Origin: Blastococcus saxobsidens DD2
GTDB taxonomy: Bacteria > Actinomycetota > Actinomycetes > Mycobacteriales > Geodermatophilaceae
Assembly: GCF_000284015.1 (NCBI RefSeq)
Contig: NC_016943.1
Location: forward strand, 1,715,541-1,779,540
Reading direction: 5' to 3'
DNA: 64,000 bases
Below, one piece after another: positions 53,801 through 60,713 of this stretch. The position numbers and the translations under genes are program-made. Position 1 is the stretch's first letter; every line of letters starts with the position of its first letter. The notes under the pieces are model-generated. The model had not been told where the DNA came from. It searched no databases and was given only the letters and a program-made list of their open reading frames with translations.

Positions 53801-56474
53801 GCAGGGTGAGGCGCCGTCCGGTGCGCTGGTGGACGACGTCGAGGGTGCCGGTGTCGCGGACGGCGGTGACCGTGAACCGGTCGCCGTTCTTGACCCAGTC
53901 GGTGGCGCTGATCGGGAGGGTGCGCTCGTTGCGGCGGGTGATGACCGCATCGCCGGCGGAGGCCTGTGAGGCGTCGGCGAGGGTGACCTGTGGCCCGACC
54001 GGCCCGTTCTGCTGGGCGAGTCGGTCGCGGCGGGCACGGGTGTTCAGTTCGCCGACCAGCTCCCGCGTCGGCGCCAGCATGATGGCGTCGCGCCCGGCAG
54101 CGCGGTCGGTCGACCAGGCGGTGTAGGCGTCGTCGGTGACCGTGGTCAGGTCCCCGACGTGCACCCGTCCGTGATCGATGTAGTAGGCGAGGGCGGCCGG
54201 GTCGCCGTCGCGCAGCGCCAGTGACGCGGCGCCCTCGGCGTGGTCGGGAGCGCCGGTGTCAGGGTCGGTGAAGCGCAGGACCTGCGAGAGGGTGACCGCA
54301 CCGTGGGTGGCGGCGATGTCGCGCAGCACTCCGCCGGCGCCAATCGCCGCCAGCTGCTGGTCATCGCCGATCAGCCGGACCGACCCGCCGGCGTCGGTGA
54401 CGAACGCGATCACCCGGGCCAGGTCGGGAGTGTTGGCCATGCCGGCTTCGTCGATGACCACGAGGCTGTCCGGGCCGATGCGCGCGACCCAGGTCGGGAC
54501 GGCGTTGCCGGTGGCCAGTGCGTGGATCAGCTTGGCGAGGGTGTCGGTGTCGGTGCCGACTTCCTCACCCAGCACCGCGGCCGCAGCTGCCGAGGGCGCC
54601 AGGCCCACGACGTTCCCACCGCCGGCCCGCCATGCCCCGGACAGCGCACGCAGGGCGGTGGTCTTGCCGGTGCCTGCCGGGGCCAGTGCCAGTTGCACCC
54701 GGGCTCCGGAGGTGGCCAGCTCGCGGACCAGCTGCACCTGGCCAGGGTTGAGCTCGACCCGGTTGGCGGTGGACTCCAGCAGCGCGACGTCGACGGCCGC
54801 AGCCGGCACCACGCGTCCGTCGCGGCGTCCGGCCGCTGCGAGGATGGCGCGCTCGGCGGCGAGGATCTCGGTCGAGGTGTACAGCTCCGAACCGGCCACG
54901 GTGTAGACGGAACTGCCGTCCGAGCGGCGCAGCGCCGGTGGCTCGGTCACCGGCTCGCGGTTGCCCAACGGCGTCGACAGGGACAGCGCTCTGTCGACGA
55001 CGGCGTTGATGGCTCGGTCAAGATCGGTCAGCCGGATCGCGGCGGCGCGGGCCTGCCGCTCGGCCTCGGCGCGGACGTGGTTCACCTGCCAGGTCGCGCG
55101 CGAGCTCTGCACCGCCGACAGCACGTGCTGGGCGGTCTGGTCGACCCATCTGCGCGTCGGGTGCTCCGCTTGGGGTCCGCGGCGGGGGGCGAGTGCACTG
55201 CGGAGGTAGTCGCGCAGGCCGCTCTCCCCGCCCAGCACCGCCAGCGCCTCGGTGCGCCAGGCGGCGCGCTGTTCGGCGTAGGAGCGGGGCTCGTGCTTGC
55301 GGTGGCGGGTCTCCAGGTTGGCCCGCTGCGCAAGCGACACGGCCTCTTTCGGCGTCGGCGGCCGCCCGTGGTCTGCCTGGAACGCTGCCGACAGCTCCGC
55401 ACGGCGGGTGTCGATCGACGCCCGCCGTGACGACCAGAGCCGGGGAAGCTCGCCGTCAACGCCGACGATCTCGCGCACCGGGCGCTTGCTCGGGTCGGCG
55501 CCGGGGCGGTCGGCGAAGCGGACGCCGAGTCGCTCGGTGAGCAGGGCTTGCAGGCGGGTGTTGTACCGCTCGGAGGCGGTGACGTTGTTCTTGTAGAGCA
55601 GCCGACCGTCCAGCGCCAGCCACCGCCCGTCGCGGGTCTGCACCTTGTTGCTGACGGCCACGTGGGTGTGCAGATCCGGGTCGCCGGCTCGTGAGTCGCG
55701 GTGGGTGAACGCCGCCGCGATCAGCCCGCGTACCTCCACCTGCGCCACTCCGTTGCGGCCCGTGCGGGTGTAGGCGGCGTGGTCCTCCAACCAGGTCAGC
55801 GTGTCTGTCACCGCGTCGGCGTGCGCCCGCTCGATGACGGATGCGACCTCTGGCGGAGCGATCGCCCACAGCGTGGAGACGCTCTTGACCGGGCTGAACG
55901 TCAGGTCGTACCCGGCGACCGCGGTGGTGGCCTGGCGGGAAACGCGGGCCAAATGACCGGACAACTCGCGGGCGTCGGCCGGCGGACGGCCGTAGGTCTC
56001 GACGAACATCGTCGAGGCCAGCTCGGTGCGGATTCGGGCTCGTTCCTCGACCGGCACGGGGGTGTCCGCGGGCAGTCCGAGCGCGGTGTTGTGGTCCCGG
56101 AACGCCCCTGCTGAGCGGCGGTGGAACATGTTGGCCTGCTCGTGAATGCGGTAGGGCGCGCCCAGGCGGCTGGCCTGATCGATCTCCTGCGGGTTCTTAC
56201 CGGCCAGCTGCGCGTCGCGCTCGATCTGGTCGGCGTTCGGGTGCCGCCCCTCCCCGAACAGCGCGACCATCTGCGCCTCGGTGACCCGCTCACCGACCGG
56301 AAAATCGGGCACGGCGGCAAGCCCGCGTCCCATCCAGACGCCCGGAACTTCCCCTTTCTCGCTGTAGTAGTAGCCCAGGTTGTCGAACCCGCGGGTGGTG
56401 GCGTCGTGCGCAGCCACCTGGCGGGTCAGATACGTGTATCCGTCCCCCGCGGTGAGCTTGTGCAGCGTCATCAC
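50859..56474 (-). CDS. Relaxase-helicase-primase fusion (MobF/TraI family)
   Basis: An 1871-residue protein. The N-terminal MobF domain has TAGDGYTYLTRQVAAHDATT tyrosines (13, 15) and YYY (35-37), and His ligands FTHRDS (258) and DLHTHVAVSNK (269, 271). The RecD-like helicase has LALAPAGTGKTTALRAL (about 595), LVVIDEAGMAN (about 670) and GDDQQLAAIGAGG. A long linker follows, then a DnaG-type catalytic core (RDRLVFAIRDGEEIHGWIGR) with Toprim motifs VLVEGPLDALAV (~1618) and IVATDADRAGQ (~1668). This gives nicking, unwinding and priming in one chain. Start ATG 56474. The preceding gene ends 173 bp upstream, leaving little room for promoter and oriT, which should lie in 56475-56646. Confidence 0.9.
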   Translation of the reverse strand: MMTLHKLTAGDGYTYLTRQVAAHDATTRGFDNLGYYYSEKGEVPGVWMGRGLAAVPDFPVGERVTEAQMVALFGEGRHPNADQIERDAQLAGKNPQEIDQASRLGAPYRIHEQANMFHRRSAGAFRDHNTALGLPADTPVPVEERARIRTELASTMFVETYGRPPADARELSGHLARVSRQATTAVAGYDLTFSPVKSVSTLWAIAPPEVASVIERAHADAVTDTLTWLEDHAAYTRTGRNGVAQVEVRGLIAAAFTHRDSRAGDPDLHTHVAVSNKVQTRDGRWLALDGRLLYKNNVTASERYNTRLQALLTERLGVRFADRPGADPSKRPVREIVGVDGELPRLWSSRRASIDTRRAELSAAFQADHGRPPTPKEAVSLAQRANLETRHRKHEPRSYAEQRAAWRTEALAVLGGESGLRDYLRSALAPRRGPQAEHPTRRWVDQTAQHVLSAVQSSRATWQVNHVRAEAERQARAAAIRLTDLDRAINAVVDRALSLSTPLGNREPVTEPPALRRSDGSSVYTVAGSELYTSTEILAAERAILAAAGRRDGRVVPAAAVDVALLESTANRVELNPGQVQLVRELATSGARVQLALAPAGTGKTTALRALSGAWRAGGGNVVGLAPSAAAAAVLGEEVGTDTDTLAKLIHALATGNAVPTWVARIGPDSLVVIDEAGMANTPDLARVIAFVTDAGGSVRLIGDDQQLAAIGAGGVLRDIAATHGAVTLSQVLRFTDPDTGAPDHAEGAASLALRDGDPAALAYYIDHGRVHVGDLTTVTDDAYTAWSTDRAAGRDAIMLAPTRELVGELNTRARRDRLAQQNGPVGPQVTLADASQASAGDAVITRRNERTLPISATDWVKNGDRFTVTAVRDTGTLDVVHQRTGRRLTLPADYVSDHVSLGYATTVHGAQGLTADTCYTVATGEESRQLLYVALTRGRHANHLFLTTAGDGDPHSVITRDALLPPTAVDVLTRVLARDGAPTSATSQARGLTDPAALLACAADRYYDALNTAAEERLGLEVLQAIDAAADAAMPGLTMQAAYPVLRAHLALCAVSGRDPSDVLRQALALDRRLDDARDVAAVLDWRIDSTGHHSAGTGPLPWLPGLPKALGDDLEWGPYLADSADQVSSPAVDVAARARAWTPTSAPAWARPLIDRDLQLVADLAVWRTAHGVDDADRRPTGPALPRAADARAQRALDDRVTRLLGDRRALTGRWAPLVDSIDPRIAGDPYWPVLAERLAAADRASIDITALVHAVAAERPLPDEQPAAALWWRLCRHLSPAAMTATDSSVPETLRPDWTPVLATVLGPETAERVVADPAWPALVAAVAASRHAGWQPDQVLSTAHDLLHAGHSDDDQLRPDELATALVWRIRVLTDPASAARAHAPTPPTDLEHLPTADGVADDDWLAGLVEPDDTELLHEDLYGDDPGADEHHVSAQTDRRAAKPSHRAATDRADEEEGVRVDRDHLLELNQQAADFFTARYRGSWAPAYLTDRLGTDLAGEDRFTVGYAPDSWTALTSHLRRLGATDAEIVAAGLGSYASTGRVIDRFRDRLVFAIRDGEEIHGWIGRRNPDHDEDGDHAVPKYLNTAETELFTKGSELYGLTEGAAALAAGAVPVLVEGPLDALAVTLAVDGDYVGIAPLGTAFTDAQADALRPFIGGGKPGIIVATDADRAGQRAAQRIFWQLTARGDDPRHLAIPTGKDPAELLETGGAAALRQALAASPSLAGALIDARVAVYADQLDTVEGQVHAARRAAVVIAAVPSTSWPAHLTRVVASTGIAPDIALSEVFDAARARIEGAHVPARTVLPGQLPEPVIGLGMESPAPVISATETGPERLADSAQAAERAASQGRHPRLAARPRPRQPL

Positions 56475-56646
56475 GACCCGACAGTCGCGAGCATCTCTGC
56501 CACGCTCCGGCGCCGTGGAGCATCGACAAGGGGCGGTCTATCGGTGGAGGCGCATATCGGAACCACCTCCTATTGCCCGTCTCCGGTCGGCTCCGCCGAC
56601 GACGGCGGGGAGGGAGCCTGGTCGTCGGTGGGAGAGCGTCGTGGTG

Positions 56647-58101
56647 TCAGGCCCGTCGCATGGCGGCGTACTGGCTCCAGTCCCGGGCGGCGAGGGCGGC
56701 CCAGCGGGTGGCGGTGTTCGTGCTGAGGCCGAGCAGTTCGGCCAGGATCGGCACCGGCATCCGGGCGGCGAGGTCGAACATCGCGGCCTTGCGGGCGGCG
56801 GAGGGCCGGATGCCCAGAGCGACGAGCTGGGAGCGGATGTTCTCGGTGACCAGGTGCTTTCCGGGCAGACCGCCGGGAAACAGCCAGCGGTCGGGGCGGC
56901 TGGCGTAGGAGGCCTGGCCGCGGCGGGCCAGCTGGTCGAGCACGAGCCGGTCGAGCGGATCGGGCAGCTGGATGGGGGCTGCGTCGAAGGTGACGGTCAC
57001 GGCTCCGTCGGGCTCGGTGGTGATCTGGTCGGCGCGCATGCGGCAGATCCGGGCCAGCGGCTGGGCGAACAGCAGCATGAACAGCCCGCCGATGCGGACA
57101 TAGAGGCGGATGTCGTCGTCGTGCAGCAGCCGCTCGACCTGCTGCCAGCGGCGCTGGTCGGAGAGGGTGACCTGCGGCAGCGGCCGCTCGGCGCCGGGAA
57201 CGTGCAGGTCGGAGCCGACGCCGCTGCGTTGTGTCCAGTCCAGGAACACCTTCAGGCTTCGGCCGCGGCCGGGATGGCTGACCAGGTAGTCGTCGAGCTG
57301 GGCCTGGGTGGCGGTGGCGAGGGTGGCGTTGTGCTCGTCGAGCCAGCGCAGGAACCGGGCGGCACCGAGCACGGCGGCGCGGGCGTGCTGCACCCCGCCG
57401 CGGGTGACCCGGTCACGCTCGCCGAGGAGCCGTAGCCGGCGCAGCAGCTGCCAGCGGGCGAATCGGTCAATCACCTCGGCGTGGGGTTTGGGCAGGTCGG
57501 TGAGGAGCTCGCGCAGCCACGGGACGATGCGTTCGACGGCCAGCTGGTAGGGCGGCAGGACGCCGAGCGCGGCGAGCAGATCGCGCACGTAGTCGACCGA
57601 CCGGGTGGCCGGCAGAGCCGCGAAGGCGGCGTGGGAGATCTCCAGCTCGCCGCGGGCCATGTCCCGCAGGATGTCCGGGCGGGCCGAGGCACGGGTCAGC
57701 CAGTAGAGCGTGGTCTGCGGCCGCGGCCCGGCCATCAGGGCGTCGAAGACCGGCTGCAGCTTCGGGTGGATGTCTCCGGTCGGGTCGGTGAGCAGCTCGG
57801 TGAGCTGCTGGCGCAGGGTGCAGGGCCCGCAGTGGCGGCCGAATGGGCTGTCTTCGCGGCCGCAGGACGGGCAGGCGTAGACCGGCTCGTGGCCGGTGCA
57901 GCCGGCGCAGGCCGGGCGGCGCTGCGGGTCGTAGAAGGCCAGCACCTTCAGCTGGCCGCAGCCCGGGCACGGCTTGGCCGTGCGACGGAAGCGCAGCATG
58001 CAGCGCTGGCAGACCCGCTGCTCGAGGATCTTCCGATGGCAGGGCCGCAGCTCGCCGCACTGCCCGCAGGTGGTGGTCGACCAGCCGCGCGGAGCGCTCA
58101 C
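56647..58101 (-). CDS. Degenerate tyrosine recombinase with N-terminal zinc ribbons
   Basis: 484 residues. The first ~95 residues have many CxxC pairs (CGQCGELRPC, CQRC, CPGCGQ, CAGC, CPSCGRE, CGPC), i.e. several zinc ribbons. The rest has the tyrosine-recombinase fold, but the HxxR box is replaced (RPSAARKAAMFDLA) and the C-terminal region (LLGLSTNTATRWAALAARDW) has no nucleophilic Tyr. It is probably DNA-binding only, a partner of the intact recombinase. Last gene of a three-gene overlapping operon. Confidence 0.75.
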   Translation of the reverse strand: MSAPRGWSTTTCGQCGELRPCHRKILEQRVCQRCMLRFRRTAKPCPGCGQLKVLAFYDPQRRPACAGCTGHEPVYACPSCGREDSPFGRHCGPCTLRQQLTELLTDPTGDIHPKLQPVFDALMAGPRPQTTLYWLTRASARPDILRDMARGELEISHAAFAALPATRSVDYVRDLLAALGVLPPYQLAVERIVPWLRELLTDLPKPHAEVIDRFARWQLLRRLRLLGERDRVTRGGVQHARAAVLGAARFLRWLDEHNATLATATQAQLDDYLVSHPGRGRSLKVFLDWTQRSGVGSDLHVPGAERPLPQVTLSDQRRWQQVERLLHDDDIRLYVRIGGLFMLLFAQPLARICRMRADQITTEPDGAVTVTFDAAPIQLPDPLDRLVLDQLARRGQASYASRPDRWLFPGGLPGKHLVTENIRSQLVALGIRPSAARKAAMFDLAARMPVPILAELLGLSTNTATRWAALAARDWSQYAAMRRA

Positions 58102-58442
58102 CGGTCCTCGTGCGGGCGCCGGACGGTGGCGCGGATCGGGCGGAGGTCACCGATGCCCAGCCCCTCCCGCGCCGCATCGACGGTGCCGGTCTTGGCCTGT
58201 TCGGCCTGTTCGACGACGGGTTCGAGCAGCTCGGCGGGGGTGCAGCCGAGAATGTCGCAGAGCGCGGCGAGCAGGTCGACGTTGACCCGCTGCGGCGGGG
58301 TGGTGACCAGCTTGTGCACGTACTGGCGGGTCAGGTGCACCCCGCGCTCGGCCAGCAGCGGCACCAACTCGCTGGTCTGGAAGATGCCGCGGGAGGCCAT
58401 CACCTGCCGCAGGTGCCAGCGCATCACCAGCCGCCGAGTCAT
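58098..58442 (-). CDS. XRE-family regulator in recombinase operon
   Basis: 114 residues with one helix-turn-helix (FQTSELVPLLAERGVHLTRQ, then YVHKLVTTPPQRVNVDLLAA, then LCDILGCTPAELLEP). It is the Cro/C1 type and may regulate the divergent recombinase and transposition operons. It overlaps both neighbours by 4 bp (ATGA/GTGA). Confidence 0.85.
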   Translation of the reverse strand: MTRRLVMRWHLRQVMASRGIFQTSELVPLLAERGVHLTRQYVHKLVTTPPQRVNVDLLAALCDILGCTPAELLEPVVEQAEQAKTGTVDAAREGLGIGDLRPIRATVRRPHEDR

Positions 58443-59629
58443 CGGCGCACCTCCGTCCCGGTCGTCATCCCGGTCGTCGCCCCGGTGGCCTCCGTGGTTG
58501 TCGATGGCGGCTTGTAGACGCGGCCGAGCGCCGCCTGCAGCGTCTTGTTCTTGAAGTCGTTGCTGACCGAGGTGTAGATCGCCGTCGTCGAGGCGTAGGC
58601 GTGCCCGACCTGTTCCTGCACGAACCGCTCCGGATAGCCGAACTCGATCAGGTGCGTGACATAGGAGTGCCGCAGGCAGTGCAGCGTCAGCTCCGGGGCG
58701 AGCCCGGCGCCGGCGCGCAGCACCGCGAACCGCTTGTCCAGGTGCTTGGTCGAGACCCGGGTGAGCCGCTCGGTGACCCACAGCGCCGGATGGTCCGCGG
58801 GCCGCAGGATGGGCCGGGCCTGCTCGGCCCACTGCCGCAGCCCGGCGATCGCCCAGTCGAACTCCGGGACCGCCAGCACCGTGCGCCGGCGTGGAACGCC
58901 GCCGCGGATGGCCTTGCCGTAGCGCACGTGCACCGACCCGTAGCCGCCCCAGTCCGGCACGTGCGGGTTGGGTCGCAGGTCGGCCACGTCGAGGCGGCAC
59001 AGCTCGTTGCGGCGCAGCCCGAAGGCGTAGCAGGTCTTGATCATCTGCGCGTCCCGCAGCGCGGCGAGCGCACCCTTGCGTCCGGACTTGACGATCACAT
59101 CCACCTGACGGTCCAGGTGGTCGAACAACTGCTCCAGCTCGTCGTAGGACAGCGGGCGCCGGGCCGGTTGTCCCTCGTACTCGGTCAGGTGCGCGACGGT
59201 GTTCCACTCGTGACACACCTGGCTGGGCACCTGCCCGAACCGGTCGCGGCACTGCCGGGGCCACTCGTAACGGGCGTCGGTGAGGTAGTCGCAGAACATC
59301 CGCAGCGTCAGGTGGTAGCCGCGGATCGTCGCCGGCGCCATCCGCCGCTCACCGGAGGTGAGCCCGACGGTGAAGTCCTCGACGTCGGCCGGCGTCCACG
59401 ACCACGGGTAGGAGCCGGCGAACTCGGTGAACCGGCGCAGCAGTGACAGCCGCGAGGAGACGGTGGCATCGGAGAGCATCCGCGACTTCTGCTGCCTGGC
59501 CCAGCCGGTCAGCATGCCCTCGAACACCGCAGCCGGCTCGTCCAGATGAGCGACGCCCTCGACCAGAACCAGTCCCGCCGAGCCCGGCACCTGCGCCAAC
59601 CCCGCACCCCACCCTGTCAACGGAAACAC
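58439..59629 (-). CDS. Tyrosine recombinase of the recombinase trio
   Basis: Up to 396 residues from GTG 59629; a start at GTG 59590 fits homologue patterns better (the first 13 residues overlap a TGTCAAC repeat). Core-binding domain VSSRLSLLRRFTEFAGSYPW. The catalytic domain has GLRRNELCRLD (Arg), LTLHCLRHSYVTHL (HxxR), VGHAYASTTAIY (His, Tyr), so all residues are intact. It leads an operon with the XRE and degenerate zinc recombinase genes. This trio is seen next to Tn7-like modules in actinobacteria. Confidence 0.87.
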   Translation of the reverse strand: MFPLTGWGAGLAQVPGSAGLVLVEGVAHLDEPAAVFEGMLTGWARQQKSRMLSDATVSSRLSLLRRFTEFAGSYPWSWTPADVEDFTVGLTSGERRMAPATIRGYHLTLRMFCDYLTDARYEWPRQCRDRFGQVPSQVCHEWNTVAHLTEYEGQPARRPLSYDELEQLFDHLDRQVDVIVKSGRKGALAALRDAQMIKTCYAFGLRRNELCRLDVADLRPNPHVPDWGGYGSVHVRYGKAIRGGVPRRRTVLAVPEFDWAIAGLRQWAEQARPILRPADHPALWVTERLTRVSTKHLDKRFAVLRAGAGLAPELTLHCLRHSYVTHLIEFGYPERFVQEQVGHAYASTTAIYTSVSNDFKNKTLQAALGRVYKPPSTTTEATGATTGMTTGTEVRR

Positions 59630-59730
59630 GACAATGTCGCGTCAACGTAGCAAGAGCAGGATGGTCCCCAGGTCAGCGACGCGCGCACCGCCGACCCGCC
59701 GGCGAATAGACGTGCAGCGTGCGCCCGCAG

Positions 59731-59750
59731 TGTCAACTTTCCGTCAATAG
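59731..59750 (+). repeat. Candidate left end of the Tn7-like element (TGTCAA)
   Basis: TGTCAACTTTCCGTCAATAG begins with TGT, the usual terminus of Tn7/Tn5053-type elements. A related TGTCAACGGAAA lies at 59615-59626. The right end is outside the window, so the boundary is not proven. Confidence 0.35.
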
Positions 59751-59848
59751 GCGGCCCTTCGGGCCGTGATGCATGAGGTGTGTCAGGTCGGAGGGGTCGG
59801 GGTGACGCCGGCTCCGGGCGCCGGTCTGCTTGTCCTGTCCGGCTGGAC

Positions 59849-59912
59849 CTTGCGAAGTCCGGACTTACCTTGCGAGTGATCTTGCGACGTCCGGAATTAG
59901 CTTGCGAGTCGC
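59849..59912 (+). repeat. Two tandem 32-bp repeats with CTTGCGA boxes
   Basis: Units at 59849-59880 and 59881-59912 differ at only a few positions. Each carries CTTGCGA at its start and again 20 bp later, with GTCCGGA between, so CTTGCGA occurs at 59849, 59869, 59881 and 59901. Such arrays next to tnsA usually are transposase-binding sites; an XRE operator or a recombinase core site is possible. Confidence 0.75.
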
Positions 59913-59951
59913 TACCGGGATCGGGCCGACCGCTGGCGAACACTGTGACGG

Positions 59952-60713
59952 GTGACACAGTCACCTCGGGCGGCGGAGGCCGCTGACTCACTGCGCGCGG
60001 ACGGTTTTCAGGTCGGCTACCTGACCGAGGACGGCGCCGAGCTCCGGGTGCCGTTGGCCGAGGCGTGGACGGTGGCGTTCGAGCACGGAACGCCGGTGCG
60101 CCGGTTCGTATCGCGCAAGGGGCAGCGGCACCTGAGCGGGCTGTGGTGGTCTTCGTCAACCGGCGGCCACGTGGGCTTCGAGTCCTGGCTCGAGCGCGAC
60201 AACTTGATGTGGCTGGACTTCGACCCGACCGTGGTCGGCATCGCATCCCAGCCGTTCTGGCTGCGCTGGACCGGCGAGGCGGGCGAGCAGGCATCGCACG
60301 CACCGGACTTCTTCGCCCGGCGGGCGGACGGCTCGGCGGTGGTCATCGACTGCCGGCCGGTGGAGCGTCGCAAGCCGCGGGACGTGGCGAAGTTCGACGC
60401 GACCGCGAGGGCGTGCGCGCTGGTCGGCTGGGAGTACCGGCTGCTCGGCGCCCCGGAGGCGGTCGAGACCGAGAACGTGCGCTGGCTGGCCGGCTACCGG
60501 CATCCTCGGCACCGGCTGCCGGAGAGCGTCGAGGCGCTGCGGCGGGTGTTCGCGACGCCAACGCCGTTGATGGCCGGTGCGGAGGCGGCGGGCGACCCGA
60601 TCGCGGTGCTGCCGGTGCTGTTTCACCTGCTGTGGTCGCACGAGTTGACCGCGGACGTGTCGGTGCCGCTGCATCCGGAGACGCTGGTGAGTCCCGCGGC
60701 GGGCACGCGATGA
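59952..60713 (+). CDS. tnsA: TnsA-like transposon endonuclease
   Basis: 253 residues from GTG 59952. The nuclease core reads HVGFESWLERDNLMWLDFDP (E77), then HAPDFFARRADG (D119), then VVIDCRP. TnsA's final Lys-containing motif (QxK) appears as D133-C-R135, so the lysine is replaced by Arg. The catalytic triad may still work, as in other actinobacterial TnsA-like proteins. The family cuts the 5' ends to give cut-and-paste transposition. Overlaps tnsB by ATGA. Confidence 0.85.
   Translation: MTQSPRAAEAADSLRADGFQVGYLTEDGAELRVPLAEAWTVAFEHGTPVRRFVSRKGQRHLSGLWWSSSTGGHVGFESWLERDNLMWLDFDPTVVGIASQPFWLRWTGEAGEQASHAPDFFARRADGSAVVIDCRPVERRKPRDVAKFDATARACALVGWEYRLLGAPEAVETENVRWLAGYRHPRHRLPESVEALRRVFATPTPLMAGAEAAGDPIAVLPVLFHLLWSHELTADVSVPLHPETLVSPAAGTR

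Larger units (their letters stand above)
59630..59951. promoter_or_regulatory. Divergent control region of recombinase trio and tns operon
   Basis: A 322-bp region with no gene. It contains GTCAAC at 59641, TGTCAACTTTCCGTCAATAG at 59731-59750, and a 2 x 32-bp tandem repeat at 59849-59912 ending about 40 bp before tnsA. It probably holds both promoters plus protein sites of the transposition machinery. Confidence 0.65.

Noticed and set aside
59849-59912. CRISPR array next to a Tn7-like operon (CAST)
   Set aside because: Only two adjoining units without spacers, and no Cascade or Cas12k-type gene in the window.
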